This document shows, one piece after another, positions 17,366 through 29,362 of a DNA stretch of 64,000 nucleotides. Position 1 is the stretch's first letter; each line of letters opens with the position of its first letter. This DNA comes from an uncultured Alphaproteobacteria bacterium. Its GTDB lineage: Bacteria > Pseudomonadota > Alphaproteobacteria > HIMB59. Position numbers and translations under genes: made by a program. The notes beneath the pieces were generated by a model, which did no database searches, was not told where the DNA came from, and saw nothing but the letters and a program-made list of their open reading frames with translations. The DNA lies in NCBI GenBank assembly GCA_902527045.1, contig CABZNL010000001.1, positions 1 to 64,000 on the forward strand, in the 5' to 3' direction.

Positions 17366-17890
17366 ATGTACGCAGTTCTTAAATCAGTTGGTAAGCAATT
17401 TAAAGTGTCTCCAGGAGATGTTTTAAAGATTGACAAAATAGAGGGTAACGTAGGTGATACCATATCTTTTAAAGATATCGTGGCAGTTGGAAATGGCGAT
17501 AAATTTGAACTTGGATCTCCAGCTGTTAAAGGCGCAGAAGTATCTGCAAAATTATTGTACCAAACTAGGGATGATAAGATCAGAGTTTTTAGAAAGAATA
17601 GAAGAAAACACTTTCAAAGAACTAAAGGTCATCGTCAATATATCTCTATATTAAAGGTCATGGCAATCAAGTCCGCCATAGGAGAAGAAAGCTTTAAAGA
17701 GCCAGTGAAGAAAGCTGTGCCAAAAGCAGAAACCCCAAAAAAAGTTGAAAAAAAGGCAGAAACTCCAAAAAAAACTGAAGTAAAAGCTTCAGAAACAAAA
17801 AAAGTAGAAGCTAAAGCTGAAAAACCTAAAAAGGTCGAGGCTACAGAAAAAAAGACTGTGAAAAAAGAAACAACTGAGGTAAAAAAGTAA
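17366..17890 (+). CDS. rplU: ribosomal protein bL21 with long Lys/Glu/Ala tail
   Basis: Large-subunit protein that binds 23S rRNA. The first roughly 105 residues are the standard domain ([18 protein letters not shown], then [17 protein letters not shown]). The remaining 65 or so residues are a low-complexity tail of [12 protein letters not shown]-type repeats, making 174 residues against about 103 in E. coli. Such tails occur in some alphaproteobacterial L21. The rpmA gene starts four bases after the stop, the near-universal rplU-rpmA pairing. Confidence 0.96.
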   Translation: MYAVLKSVGKQFKVSPGDVLKIDKIEGNVGDTISFKDIVAVGNGDKFELGSPAVKGAEVSAKLLYQTRDDKIRVFRKNRRKHFQRTKGHRQYISILKVMAIKSAIGEESFKEPVKKAVPKAETPKKVEKKAETPKKTEVKASETKKVEAKAEKPKKVEATEKKTVKKETTEVKK

Positions 17891-17894
17891 AATT

Positions 17895-18140
17895 ATGGCA
17901 ACAAAAAAAGCAGGTGGAAGTTCCAAAAACGGAAGAGACTCGGCTGGTAGAAGGCTTGGAGTTAAAAAGTTTGGTGGAGAGCACGTAATTCCTGGAAATA
18001 TTATTGTTCGTCAGCGTGGTACTAAATTTTACCCGGGCGATAATGTTGGGATTGGAAAAGATCACACTCTTTTCTCCTTGGTCGAAGGCAAAGTTCTGTT
18101 CAAAAAATCACGTAACAGACAGTTTGTTTGCGTTAACTAA
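17895..18140 (+). CDS. rpmA: ribosomal protein bL27
   Basis: 81-residue protein next to the peptidyl-transferase centre. The start [20 protein letters not shown] is the mature-type L27 N terminus whose tail reaches the tRNA ends, and the core [23 protein letters not shown] with [16 protein letters not shown] is fully typical. It lies between rplU and obg in the expected order. Confidence 0.98.
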   Translation: MATKKAGGSSKNGRDSAGRRLGVKKFGGEHVIPGNIIVRQRGTKFYPGDNVGIGKDHTLFSLVEGKVLFKKSRNRQFVCVN

Positions 18141-18171
18141 TCCCACTAAAAAAACTTCAAATTAAACTGTT

Positions 18172-19161
18172 ATGGCATTTATTGATAAAGCAAAAATTTA
18201 TATTAAATCAGGAAATGGTGGTCATGGGGCTTTAAGTTTTCGTCGAGAAAAATTTGTAGAGTATGGAGGGCCCAATGGTGGTAATGGTGGTAAAGGTGGA
18301 GATGTAATTTTTCGAGGAAACAAAGGGATTAACACCTTACAACGATATCGTTTTAACCAGCATCATAATGCTCAAAATGGTACGGGTGGCGCTGGTCAAT
18401 TAAAAACAGGTGCAAGTGGAAAAGATCTCATCTTAGATGTTCCTTGTGGCACAGAAATTTATACCGAAGATATGAGTATTAAAATTCATGAAATTTTAAA
18501 AGATGATGAAACTTATCATTTCTTAAGAGGTGGCCAGGGTGGAAAAGGTAACGCTCATTTCAAAAGCTCTACTAATAGAGCTCCTCGTAAATTTCAACAA
18601 GGAGAAAAAGGACAAGAGTCAACTATTCGATTAAAACTAAAAATATTAGCTGATGTGGGTTTAGTAGGTATGCCAAATGCTGGTAAGTCTTCCATTTTAA
18701 ATTTTGTGACAAATGCAAAATCAAAAGTTGCTGATTACGCGTTTACCACTCTTCATCCACATATCGGTATGGTTCAAAAAGAAGATCTGGAATTTGTATT
18801 AGCTGATATTCCGGGGCTAATAGAACATGCAAGTGATGGAAAAGGTCTTGGTCATGATTTTTTATCTCATGTGGAAAGATGTAAAATCTTAATTCATGTA
18901 GTAGATATCACTGAAGATAAACCTTTTCATAATTATAAAGTCATTCGTCAAGAGCTTTTAAACTATGGTGCTAAGATAGAACAAAAAAAAGAGATTATTG
19001 CACTAAACAAGATAGAAATTGCTGATAAGCAAAGGGTTGCAGAAATTCAAAAGGAATTTGAGTCATCTTTAAAGCAAGAGGTAAAATTAATCTCTGCTGC
19101 TACGGGATATCAACTCGATCAATTAACAAATTTATGTTTAGAATACTTACAAGATGAATAA
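18172..19161 (+). CDS. obg: GTPase Obg/CgtA
   Basis: 329-residue ribosome-assembly and stress GTPase. The N-terminal Obg fold has the glycine-rich PNGGNGGKGGDVIFRG and GGQGGKGNAHFKSSTNRAPR segments; the G domain follows with GMPNAGKSS (G1), the Thr-containing TTLHPHIG (G2), DIPGLIEHAS (G3) and NKIE (G4). It ends soon after the G domain and lacks the extra C-terminal OCT domain, as in many Gram-negative Obg proteins. proB overlaps its last eight bases. Confidence 0.96.
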   Translation: MAFIDKAKIYIKSGNGGHGALSFRREKFVEYGGPNGGNGGKGGDVIFRGNKGINTLQRYRFNQHHNAQNGTGGAGQLKTGASGKDLILDVPCGTEIYTEDMSIKIHEILKDDETYHFLRGGQGGKGNAHFKSSTNRAPRKFQQGEKGQESTIRLKLKILADVGLVGMPNAGKSSILNFVTNAKSKVADYAFTTLHPHIGMVQKEDLEFVLADIPGLIEHASDGKGLGHDFLSHVERCKILIHVVDITEDKPFHNYKVIRQELLNYGAKIEQKKEIIALNKIEIADKQRVAEIQKEFESSLKQEVKLISAATGYQLDQLTNLCLEYLQDE

Positions 19162-20272
19162 AAAATTCACAGAATTAGCCAAAAAATCAAAAGTTATTGT
19201 CATCAAAGTTGGCTCTAATATTTTAGTTAATGAAAAGTATGTGCTGAGAAAAAAATGGCTCACCTCCCTAATTGAAGATGTTCAGAAACTCCAAAAAAAA
19301 GGATCTAAAATTATCATTGTCTCCTCTGGCGCCATCGCTCTTGGGAGAAATATTCTCTCCAAAAAAAAGTTAACTAATTTGCATGAAAAGCAAGCTGCGG
19401 CATCTATAGGTCAAATACAACTCTCACAGCAATGGCAAAAAGCTTTTGCTAAATTTAATATTCAAAGTTCACAGATTTTAATCACAGCTGAAGATCTAAA
19501 TGAAAGAAGAAAATATCTCAATATCCGAAATACGATTTTCTCTTTAATGGATTTAAATGTTGTTCCAATCATTAATGAGAACGACACTACCTCAACAGAA
19601 GAAATTCGATTTGGTGACAATGATAAACTTTCAGCAATGATTGCGAATGCACTATCTGCTGAATTATTAATTTTATTATCTGACGTGAATGGGCTCTATA
19701 CAGCCAATCCAAAAAAATCAACAGATGCTAAGTTGATTACATCTGTTGAAGAAGTGGATCAAGAAATAGAAAAATATATTGATAAAGATTTGAGTGAATT
19801 TGGCTCTGGTGGAATGTTAGCAAAAGTAAATGCTGCAAAGCTTTGTATTCAGTCTGGATCCACAATGATAATATCAAATGGATTAGTCAATAATCCACTA
19901 AGTAACATTCATCCAACATCCTCAACATGGTTTCATCCTTCTAAAAATATTCTCACAAGTCGGCAGCAATGGATTTGGAATAGACCAATTCAAAAAGCTA
20001 TTGTTCATATTGATGAGGGTGCCTCAAAAGCACTGAAGAAGAATTCAAGTCTATTAGCAATCGGTGTGAAATCTATTGATGGAAAGTTTTATCGTGGCGA
20101 TACTGTTTCGATCCATTACAATAAAAAAGAATTGGCCAGAGGTATGATTAATTACGATTTTAAGGAAATGGATAAGATTAAAGGGAGAAAATCAAAAGAA
20201 TTTAGCAAAATTCTAGGTTTTGTTCGTGAAGATGAGATTGTGCATAAAGATAACTTGGTGAACTCAAGATGA
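19154..20272 (+). CDS. proB: glutamate 5-kinase
   Basis: Phosphorylates glutamate to gamma-glutamyl phosphate, the first step to proline. The 372 residues hold an amino-acid-kinase domain (KVIVIKVGSNIL, IVSSGAIALGRN, INENDTTSTEEIRFGDND, FGSGGMLAKVNAAK) and a C-terminal PUA domain from about residue 275 (AIVHIDEGASKAL, KFYRGDTVSI). The start overlaps obg by eight bases and the end overlaps proA by four, so the three are translationally coupled. Confidence 0.95.
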   Translation: MNKKFTELAKKSKVIVIKVGSNILVNEKYVLRKKWLTSLIEDVQKLQKKGSKIIIVSSGAIALGRNILSKKKLTNLHEKQAAASIGQIQLSQQWQKAFAKFNIQSSQILITAEDLNERRKYLNIRNTIFSLMDLNVVPIINENDTTSTEEIRFGDNDKLSAMIANALSAELLILLSDVNGLYTANPKKSTDAKLITSVEEVDQEIEKYIDKDLSEFGSGGMLAKVNAAKLCIQSGSTMIISNGLVNNPLSNIHPTSSTWFHPSKNILTSRQQWIWNRPIQKAIVHIDEGASKALKKNSSLLAIGVKSIDGKFYRGDTVSIHYNKKELARGMINYDFKEMDKIKGRKSKEFSKILGFVREDEIVHKDNLVNSR

Positions 20273-21522
20273 GTGATTATTTTAAAGAAATTTTAAATCA
20301 CTCTAAAAAAGCCTCGAGTGCTATGTCCAAACTCTCTGCTGAGGATAGAAGTAGAATCTTAATGAATATTAGTGGGTTCCTTTTATCTAAAAAGGATGGG
20401 GTTTTAGAGGCTAATCGAATTGACATCGATAGAGCTAAGTCAAATAATATTTCTGCACCGATGATCAATAGACTTGTTCTGACTTCCGAGAAAATAGATC
20501 AGCTATCACGTGACGTGGAGAAAATAGCTCAAATGGAAGATCCACTAAATCAAACTTTAGAAAATTGGACCAATCCCTCAAATGGATTACAGTTTACAAA
20601 AGTCTCTGTTGCTATTGGTGTGATTGGAATTATTTACGAATCTCGACCTAATGTCACAATAGACGCTGCATGTCTTTGTCTTAGATCTGGAAATATTTCT
20701 ATTCTAAGAGGGGGTTCTGAATGTATTGAAACTAATAAAAAACTTTATGAATGTATTCAAGAAGCTCTAAAAGATTTGCAATTTGATCCTTACCTTGTCT
20801 GTTTCATTCAAAACACGGATCGCAGTTTTGTTGAGGAACTATTAAAAGCCGAGGGAGACATTGATGTCATCATTCCTCGAGGAGGAAAATCTTTAATCGA
20901 AACAATCTCTCAGAATTCTCGTGTTCCAACAATTAAACATTTAGAAGGTCTATGCCATACGTTTTGGGACATTGGATATGACAAAGAGAAAGCTGCTGAG
21001 GTAGTTGCAAATGCCAAACTGAGAAGGCCTGAAATTTGTGGAGCAACAGAAACGCTACTCATACATTCTGGTAATTCAGCAGAGAACATTTCACATGTCT
21101 TGGATAGCTTAAGGTCGCAAGGATGTGAAATCATAGGATGTGCTCGACTCAAAGAGATGTACTCAATTGACCGTGCTGCTACAGAAGATGATTGGTCTAC
21201 AGAATATTTAGATAAGAAAATAACTGTTAAAATAGTTGATAATGTTGAGGAATCTGTCGAACATATTAATAAATACTCTAGTGGTCATACAGAGAGTTGC
21301 TTGAGTGACAATCAAGAGTCCATCCAGTATTTTTTTCAAAATTGTAAAAGTGCCATTCTAATGAACAATGCCTCAACTCAATTTGCTGATGGTGGTGAAT
21401 TTGGATTTGGAGCAGAGATTGGTATATCCACTGATAAACTCCATGTCAGAGGACCTGTCGGTGCAAAGCATTTAACAACTTTTAAATATCAAGTAACAGG
21501 CAATCACACCACCCGGCCTTAA
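20269..21522 (+). CDS. proA: gamma-glutamyl phosphate reductase
   Basis: Reduces gamma-glutamyl phosphate with NADPH to glutamate semialdehyde, the second step to proline. The 417-residue product of the aldehyde dehydrogenase superfamily has IGIIYESRPNVTIDAA, ILRGGSE, the PRGGKSLI segment, the catalytic Cys in RRPEICGATETLL, and a C-terminal GAEIGISTDKLHVRGPVG. It overlaps proB by four bases, and the unknown gene behind it starts at the last base of its stop codon. Confidence 0.96.
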   Translation: MSDYFKEILNHSKKASSAMSKLSAEDRSRILMNISGFLLSKKDGVLEANRIDIDRAKSNNISAPMINRLVLTSEKIDQLSRDVEKIAQMEDPLNQTLENWTNPSNGLQFTKVSVAIGVIGIIYESRPNVTIDAACLCLRSGNISILRGGSECIETNKKLYECIQEALKDLQFDPYLVCFIQNTDRSFVEELLKAEGDIDVIIPRGGKSLIETISQNSRVPTIKHLEGLCHTFWDIGYDKEKAAEVVANAKLRRPEICGATETLLIHSGNSAENISHVLDSLRSQGCEIIGCARLKEMYSIDRAATEDDWSTEYLDKKITVKIVDNVEESVEHINKYSSGHTESCLSDNQESIQYFFQNCKSAILMNNASTQFADGGEFGFGAEIGISTDKLHVRGPVGAKHLTTFKYQVTGNHTTRP

Positions 21523-21935
21523 TGGAATTTCGTCAAAATTTACAAGAATTAAAATCTCAGATTGATTATCTTGGCTCTTTAAAAAAAGAGGATATTACCC
21601 ATATTATTAAATCGTCGATTTATGAAATAGAAAATTTAAAAATTTTTAATGAGGAGGAATTAAATGAAATCAATAAAGTGACTCTTACCAGTGAGCCCTT
21701 TAATAATCTTTTCTTTAAATATAATAAAGAACCTTTAGTTAGTAGAGGTGTTATTTATCTAGAGGAAGAAAATGATCTTCACTTTATCATTTCGTTATTT
21801 TATTTTTTTAAACAAAGGGTGCCAATTTTGTTTCATACTAATTCAAAGTTGCAATTACAGTCTATCAACATCTTATTCAAATTTCTTGAAGAAAATGGTG
21901 TCTCTAAAAAAATTTTGATTGGAATAAATGACTAA
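21522..21935 (+). CDS. uncharacterised protein between proA and nadD
   Basis: 137-residue protein that I do not recognise. It starts on the last base of the proA stop (TAATG) and overlaps nadD by eight bases, so it is embedded in the operon. There is no signal peptide. The first 55 residues are helical and charged. The second half, SRGVIYLEEENDLHF with FKQRVPILFH and LFKFLEENGVSKKI, has the layout of an aldehyde-dehydrogenase cofactor-binding half, so it might be a shrunken ProA-like domain, but key residues are missing and this is only a suggestion. nadD usually follows proA directly. Confidence 0.7.
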   Translation: MEFRQNLQELKSQIDYLGSLKKEDITHIIKSSIYEIENLKIFNEEELNEINKVTLTSEPFNNLFFKYNKEPLVSRGVIYLEEENDLHFIISLFYFFKQRVPILFHTNSKLQLQSINILFKFLEENGVSKKILIGIND

Positions 21936-22485
21936 GAAGATTGGATTGTATGGTGGATTTTTTAATCCCTTTCACGAAGGCCATCTTCATGTAATAAAAA
22001 GTTCTATTGCAAATTTAAATCTTCAAAAACTGATAGTCCTTCCTACTTATCAAAACCCCCTTAAGTCAAACCAAAACTCCAAACCAATAAAATCTCAATT
22101 ATCGAATATTCGCTCTCAAATCAAAGAGCCTTTAGTCAAAGTATCAGATTTTGAACATCGCTATCAAATGAAATGCACGTACGATGTACTTCAAAAGATT
22201 AGCACGAAATGTGACCTGAACTCTTTTTTTTTAATAATGGGACTTGATCAGCTTGGTCATTTTCATAAATGGAAAGAATATGAATGGATATTAAAAAATA
22301 TTAGTATTTGCGTTATTTATAGACCGAGATATGATGAATTTATTGAAAATTCAACAGTCCAAAAACAATTTCCCCATTTATTTATGCCTAATTTAGAAAC
22401 ATTTATCAATAATTCTACTCCCTGTTCACATATCCTTAACGTTTCAGGAGTAGAAATATCATCAAGTGAGTTACGAAATTCCTAA
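21928..22485 (+). CDS. nadD: nicotinate-nucleotide adenylyltransferase
   Basis: Makes nicotinate adenine dinucleotide from nicotinate mononucleotide and ATP, on the way to NAD. The 185-residue product starts with IGLYGGFFNPFHEGHLHVI, the nucleotidyltransferase GGxFxPxHxGH motif with Asn in place of the common Asp, and ends with SGVEISSSELR, the family's ISSTxIR. It lies in the alphaproteobacterial order proA-nadD-rsfS and overlaps rsfS by 20 bases. Confidence 0.9.
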   Translation: MTKKIGLYGGFFNPFHEGHLHVIKSSIANLNLQKLIVLPTYQNPLKSNQNSKPIKSQLSNIRSQIKEPLVKVSDFEHRYQMKCTYDVLQKISTKCDLNSFFLIMGLDQLGHFHKWKEYEWILKNISICVIYRPRYDEFIENSTVQKQFPHLFMPNLETFINNSTPCSHILNVSGVEISSSELRNS

Positions 22486-22834
22486 TCACGATAAAGATAT
22501 CTCAGTAAAAGCGATAGTTGACTGTCTTGAAGACAATAAGGCAGAAAATATCTCAGTTATTTCTCTTAAAGGTAAAGCAGAGTTTGCAGAATTTATGGTT
22601 GTTGCATCTGGACGGTCAAACAAGCATGTGGACTCAGTTTCAGATAAAGTTTACCGAGACCTTAAAAAACATAAACTTTATTGCAACAAACCTGAGGGAA
22701 AGCCCCTTTGCGACTGGACGGTCATTGATGCGGGGCACGTTTTAGTGCATATTTTTAGAAATGAAGTACGTGAAATCTATGATTTGGAAAAATTATGGTC
22801 CGAAGACTTTAATAGCATTAACACAGCTTCTTAA
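22466..22834 (+). CDS. rsfS: ribosomal silencing factor RsfS
   Basis: 122-residue Iojap/DUF143 protein that binds bL14 and blocks subunit joining in slow growth. The core is typical: KAIVDCLEDNKAENISVISL, then FAEFMVVASGRSNKHVDSVSD, PEGKPLCDWTVIDAGHVLVHIF and REIYDLEKLW. It overlaps nadD by 20 bases and is followed after ten bases by the peptidase gene when that gene is started at its signal peptide. Confidence 0.93.
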   Translation: MSYEIPNHDKDISVKAIVDCLEDNKAENISVISLKGKAEFAEFMVVASGRSNKHVDSVSDKVYRDLKKHKLYCNKPEGKPLCDWTVIDAGHVLVHIFRNEVREIYDLEKLWSEDFNSINTAS

Positions 22835-22844
22835 AAAGTCACTT

Positions 22845-24071
22845 ATGCAAAGAATTCTTCTTATCCTCATTTTTGTTTTTAATACAAATGTCAGTTTATC
22901 AGACACAAAAGAAACATATAAACAACTCAGTATTTTTAACGAGGTATATAATCGAGTAAAAAATCAATATGTTGAAGAAGTAACTGATAAAGATTTAATA
23001 GAGAAGGCTTTGAATGGAATGCTTCAGGCCTTAGACCCGCATTCAAGCTTTATGAGTGAAGAGATTTATAAAGAGATGCAAATGGATACCTCAGGTGCCT
23101 TTGGAGGATTGGGTATAGAAATTACAACTGATAAAGGTTTTATAAAAGTAGTATCCCCAATTGACGACACACCCGCCTACAATGCTGGAATTTTAGCTGG
23201 AGATTATATTACGCACTTAGATGGTACATCGGTTGTTGATATGACTTTAAAAGAGGCAATCGACATTATGAAAGGCGAACCCGGAACAACTATAGTTTTG
23301 ACAATTTTTAGATCTAGCGAGGAACCATTTGATGTAAGCATTAAAAGAGATATCATTAAAGTTGCATCTGTGAAACATCGTCTTATTAATGATGTGGGAT
23401 ATATCAGAATCATTCAATTTAACGAACAAACAACAAGTGGATTAAAAAAAAGTATCAAAGAACTTGAAGAGAGTGATAACCCTCCGATTGGTTACGTTTT
23501 GGATTTAAGAAATAATCCTGGCGGACTATTGAACGAGTCTGTTTCTGTGACAGATATATTTCTTGATCAAGGAGAAATCGTTTCAATCAGAGGCAGGGAG
23601 AAAAAAGATGTTCAAGTTTTCTCAGCTAAAAAAGGAGATCTTATTAATGGGAAACCCTTGATAATTCTGATTAATGAAGGTTCTGCGTCAGCCTCTGAAA
23701 TTGTTGCAGGTGCATTACAAGATCATGATAGAGCAGTTATAATGGGTATCAAATCATTTGGGAAAGGATCTGTTCAAACTATAATTCCAATTGACAGTGG
23801 CGCTATCAGACTGACCATAGCCAAATATTACACCCCGAGTGGAGACTCTATACAAGCAATAGGCATCGAACCAGATGTTGTGGTTCCAAGAGCCGAGCTT
23901 AATGTTATTGATAATAATTTTACATTTAGAGAGTCAGATTACCGTGAAGCTTTAGATAACGAAACCAATGAAGAAAGTGAAGAGGAAATCTCACCAAGTG
24001 AAATTCTTGAAAAAGATTATCAACTGTCTCGTGCCGTAGATGCAGTGAAAACAATTGCCGTTTTAAATTAA
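22845..24071 (+). CDS. ctpA: carboxyl-terminal processing peptidase (S41 family)
   Basis: Exported serine protease of 408 residues. I start it at the ATG opening MQRILLILIFVFNT, which gives a clean signal peptide; a frame-open ATG 84 bases upstream would lie within rsfS and add a charged, unlikely leader. The PDZ domain contains FGGLGIEITTDKGFI and GILAGDYITHLDG. The protease domain has LRNNPGGLL, the nucleophile Ser in EGSASASEIV and the general-base Lys in SFGKGSVQ. The acidic tail before the C terminus (NETNEESEEE) is typical of alphaproteobacterial CtpA. The stop overlaps the rppH start. Confidence 0.93.
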   Translation: MQRILLILIFVFNTNVSLSDTKETYKQLSIFNEVYNRVKNQYVEEVTDKDLIEKALNGMLQALDPHSSFMSEEIYKEMQMDTSGAFGGLGIEITTDKGFIKVVSPIDDTPAYNAGILAGDYITHLDGTSVVDMTLKEAIDIMKGEPGTTIVLTIFRSSEEPFDVSIKRDIIKVASVKHRLINDVGYIRIIQFNEQTTSGLKKSIKELEESDNPPIGYVLDLRNNPGGLLNESVSVTDIFLDQGEIVSIRGREKKDVQVFSAKKGDLINGKPLIILINEGSASASEIVAGALQDHDRAVIMGIKSFGKGSVQTIIPIDSGAIRLTIAKYYTPSGDSIQAIGIEPDVVVPRAELNVIDNNFTFRESDYREALDNETNEESEEEISPSEILEKDYQLSRAVDAVKTIAVLN

Positions 24072-24544
24072 TGAAAATCAATCCTAAGGATTTTCGCCCA
24101 AATGTTGGTATGATGATTTTAAATCACCATAAAGAAATCTTTGTTGGCAAAAGAATTGATCATCCCTCCGAATTTTGGCAAATGCCACAAGGGGGGATAG
24201 ACTCAAAAGAAAAATCTGAAGTTGCAGCCTTAAGAGAAATGGAAGAAGAGGTTGGAATAAAAAAGAGTAAAGTTAAATTAATCTCTCAAAGTAAAGAGTG
24301 GTATTACTATTCTTTACCTAAAGATTTATCAAAAACTCTATGGAAAGGTAAATACAAGGGTCAACGCCAGAAATGGTTTTTATATGAGTTCAAAGGAAGC
24401 GAGAAAGATATAAACATTCATACAGCTCACCCTGAATTCTCCGACTACAAGTGGGTTAAACAAAATTTTCTTGTACCCAATATCGTTCCTTTTAAAAAGG
24501 CTATATACAAAAAATTATTAATAGAATTTAAAGACTATTTATAA
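24071..24544 (+). CDS. rppH: RNA pyrophosphohydrolase (Nudix)
   Basis: 157-residue Nudix enzyme that trims the 5' triphosphate of mRNA and so starts its decay. The sequence FRPNVGMMILN, WQMPQGGID and the Nudix box GGIDSKEKSEVAALREMEEE are typical of RppH, followed by QRQKWFLYEFKG. It starts on the last base of the ctpA stop codon and overlaps the convergent atpC by ten bases, so no separate terminator space exists. Confidence 0.94.
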   Translation: MKINPKDFRPNVGMMILNHHKEIFVGKRIDHPSEFWQMPQGGIDSKEKSEVAALREMEEEVGIKKSKVKLISQSKEWYYYSLPKDLSKTLWKGKYKGQRQKWFLYEFKGSEKDINIHTAHPEFSDYKWVKQNFLVPNIVPFKKAIYKKLLIEFKDYL

Positions 24545-24900
24545 GGAGGGTTGTTTACTACCTGCTCAAAAGTACCAAGAGCAGTCTCATTCCCCTCTAG
24601 TTCTTGGAAGGTTTTGGATTGTTGGTAGTTAGAACTATTGACGTCAGATAGTGACTCGATTTGATCAACTAAGACTTCACAGACTTTTTCTTTCAGCATT
24701 ACTAAGCCACCAGAAACAAAGAAGCTCTCGTCTACTTTGTTTGCAGACATAATTACCATTTGACCTGGTCGAAGGGAGCTGATGAACGGAGAATGGTTGG
24801 GCATTGCAGCAAAATCACCCTCCGCACCTGGCAATACTGCCATTTCAACTTCTTTTTCAAAAATGACTTTTTGAGGAGATACGACCTTTAAATTGATCAT
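24535..24900 (-). CDS. atpC: ATP synthase F1 epsilon subunit
   Basis: 121-residue central-stalk subunit that couples rotation and inhibits wasteful hydrolysis. The beta-sandwich part is clear (INLKVVSPQKVIF, VLPGAEGDFAAMPNHSPFISSLRPG, FFVSGGLVMLKEKVCEVLVD). The C-terminal helical hairpin is shortened, as often in alphaproteobacteria. Last gene of the minus-strand F1 operon, two bases behind atpD. Confidence 0.94.
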   Translation of the reverse strand: MINLKVVSPQKVIFEKEVEMAVLPGAEGDFAAMPNHSPFISSLRPGQMVIMSANKVDESFFVSGGLVMLKEKVCEVLVDQIESLSDVNSSNYQQSKTFQELEGNETALGTFEQVVNNPPYK

Positions 24901-24902
24901 GT

Positions 24903-29297
<4,395 letters not shown>

Positions 29298-29362
29298 TTT
29301 GTGTTGTTAACCAAGATTTTTTATCACATCACTAGCCTTACGGGCATCATACAAATGACGCA

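Noticed and set aside
22761-22844. Upstream extension of the S41 peptidase to the ATG within rsfS
   Set aside because: The extra 28 residues are charged, not conserved in the family and would bury the signal peptide; the ATG at 22845 gives a proper one.
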